Source: Meghimatium bilineatum
Taxonomy: Eukaryota > Mollusca > Gastropoda > Stylommatophora > Philomycidae
Assembly (NCBI GenBank): GCA_034231615.1
Contig: CM067310.1
Location: 7,672,010 to 7,736,009, forward strand
Direction: 5' to 3'
Length of the DNA: 64,000 nt
Shown: positions 62,655 through 64,000 of the stretch, one piece after another
How the letters are laid out: every line of letters starts with the position of its first letter
How positions within the stretch are numbered: the first letter of the stretch is position 1
Program-made: the position numbers and the translations under genes
The notes under the pieces: generated by a model
What the model saw: the letters and a program-made list of their open reading frames with translations, nothing else
Database searches by the model: none
What the model was told of the DNA's origin: nothing

Positions 62655-63014
62655 CTGTGGCACAAAAAACCAAAAAACAACCCGTTTTGAAGAATGCATG
62701 GTAATATTCACATCATAAAGTTAATTGAAGAGGCGATGGACACCGCCAAATAAATATGCTATCTGCTTAAATACTTCAACAGATAATCAACCACAGAACA
62801 GACAACATTAAGTACTGGTCTGGTCACAATTATTCCTATCCTCATTTATATCACTGAAGATAGAAACTCTTAGAGGAAAAATCATAATGCTGAAAATGGG
62901 ATTTGAACCAGGCCTACTCAGAAGGTACATACTCATTAGAAGACTATATATTGTTGCATTCAATCCAACACTCATACGATTCAAATAGTTATGGGTTTTA
63001 TGGATAATGGATGG

Positions 63015-63192
63015 TACAGTAAAATCCCGTTATAACAACTTGGTCCGGACCAACAAAATATGTATGTAATAACAGAGATTCGCTGTATACAGTAACAATA
63101 ATATAGAATAAATATAATTGGGGTTTATGAAAAGTGTTTATATATAGGGAAATATGTTATAAAAGAATGTGCTTAACAGGGATCCCACTGTA
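63015..63192. mobile_element. pogo-like MITE, complete
   Basis: TACAGTAAAATCCCGTTATA at the left, reverse complement TACAGTGGGATCCCTGTTAA at the right, 178 bp including TA on both sides. Internal sequence is non-coding. Confidence 0.75.
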
Positions 63193-63496
63193 ATAACTTC
63201 CATTTTAGTGTCAGAGACATGGTGACTCCATGTAACCCATATATCATTACCAAAACGCCAGAGAAGATTCAACAATCAGTTCCCAGAGATATTATTCTGG
63301 TGTGATGTTATGCTCTGATATATATATTCTGCGCACACTTTTATTCTTCAATGGAGCACACAATATCATGCAATTTCCTTTCATGCCCGTCACCAGGTTG
63401 CTACACAGACTGTTTATATTTTAAAAAAAAGATATTTAAAAATTAAAATTGTTTCTTTACTCATTTTCTTCTACTTATTATTATGGGGGGGGGGGG

Positions 63497-63665
63497 TCCG
63501 TAGCACAGTGGTTAGCATACTGGCTTTGTATATGAGTGGTCATGGGTTAATTCTCCCAGTTGAGGAGGAAATGTTTTTCCAACCGCAACAGCTCCGAGGT
63601 TGACCAAGTCTGAATAAGATACAGAATCAGTCAGAGAAGTAAAGACTGCGAGGGAGAGGAGATGG
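63497..63665 (+). repeat. tRNA-headed SINE, third family
   Basis: After a poly-G run (63484-63496): CCGTAGCACAGTGGTTAGCA (A-box-like TAGCACAGTGG), then GGGTTAATTCTCCC as a weak B-box. The 3' part GGGAGAGGAGATGGCTACCA resembles the SINE-A body, so the two families may share a tail. Confidence 0.65.
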
Positions 63666-63689
63666 CTACCACCCTTATATAGCAGAGCC

Positions 63690-63895
63690 GCTGAAATATG
63701 AGATCGCACACCGAATATCTCACATCGCTACAGCAGTTAAATGTGACATCGCTAACATCTCACACCCGTACGGTAGTTAAGTGAAACTGCTAACACCTCA
63801 CATCAGCAAAATGTGAGATTGCTAAATCTCCCATCCTCATAGCAGCTAAATATGAGATCGCTAACATCTCACACCGACACAGCAGCTAAATGTTT
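63690..63895. repeat. Degenerate ~45-bp tandem repeat
   Basis: Four to five diverged units of the type GCAGCTAAATATGAGATCGC TAACATCTCACACC. Confidence 0.75.
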
Positions 63896-63928
63896 AAACT
63901 TTGCCTTTTCTACTGATTACTATTTTAG

Positions 63929-64000
63929 GAGTCGTGTTCAAATAAAACCTTCCCTGCTGCACACAAGGACCATGCAGATGTCATCACTGAGGCAATAAGT
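63929..64000. CDS. Possible exon at the window edge, strand uncertain
   Basis: On the plus strand, acceptor ATTACTATTTTAG and 24 open codons (ESCSNKTFPAAHKDHADVIT...). On the minus strand, 64000-63949 is also open and ends AAG/GTTTTA in the phase needed to join the AMFR exon at 62654. I cannot decide between them. Confidence 0.25.

Overview
The window is animal nuclear DNA. It is AT-rich, genes are split into small exons with GT-AG introns, and most of the sequence is non-LTR retrotransposon debris, tRNA-derived SINEs, inverted-repeat elements and long minisatellites. The repeat content suggests a lophotrochozoan, possibly a gastropod mollusc, but this is an impression and not proven by the sequence.

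Three protein-coding units are visible. (1) Positions 3376-37512 (+) carry 15 coding exons of CTNNBL1 (beta-catenin-like protein 1), the armadillo-repeat protein of the CDC5L/Prp19 spliceosome complex. The exons join in phase to a stop codon and give 549 residues; only a short N-terminal exon is missing. (2) Positions 58363-62654 (-) carry the last three coding exons of AMFR/gp78, the ER ubiquitin ligase, including its p97/VCP-interacting helix. The RING, transmembrane and CUE parts lie to the right of the window. (3) Between them are a few isolated plus-strand exon-like segments (47719-47883, 49880-49931, 52322-52486, 53503-53564, 58169-58318) that I cannot name. The last one ends tail-to-tail with AMFR.

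Layout: 1-3375 is repeat debris; 3376-37512 is CTNNBL1 with introns full of SINEs, LINE pieces and tandem arrays; 37.6-43.1 kb is mostly LINE fragments, some nested with clear target-site duplications; 43.68-45.35 kb is a 45-bp minisatellite; 45.6-54.9 kb holds LINE fragments including the best reverse transcriptase ORF (50224-51438); 55.08-55.69 kb is a 24/27-bp array; 56-57.6 kb is LINE and repeat debris; 58-64 kb is the 3' part of AMFR with inserted elements.

The most unusual pattern is that the minisatellites in CTNNBL1 introns sit on exon-intron junctions rather than at random. In the clearest case (23957-24483) seven copies of a 3' splice site plus the first ~30 exon bases stand in a 74-bp ladder directly upstream of the real exon. 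Arrays also begin at or just after the donors of exons v4, v6, v10, v13 and v14, and the v8 donor is duplicated once. Many units carry a donor-like or acceptor-like site, and in the cases I translated, use of a decoy would bring in an early stop. Long open frames across these arrays are by-products of the repeat unit, not genes.
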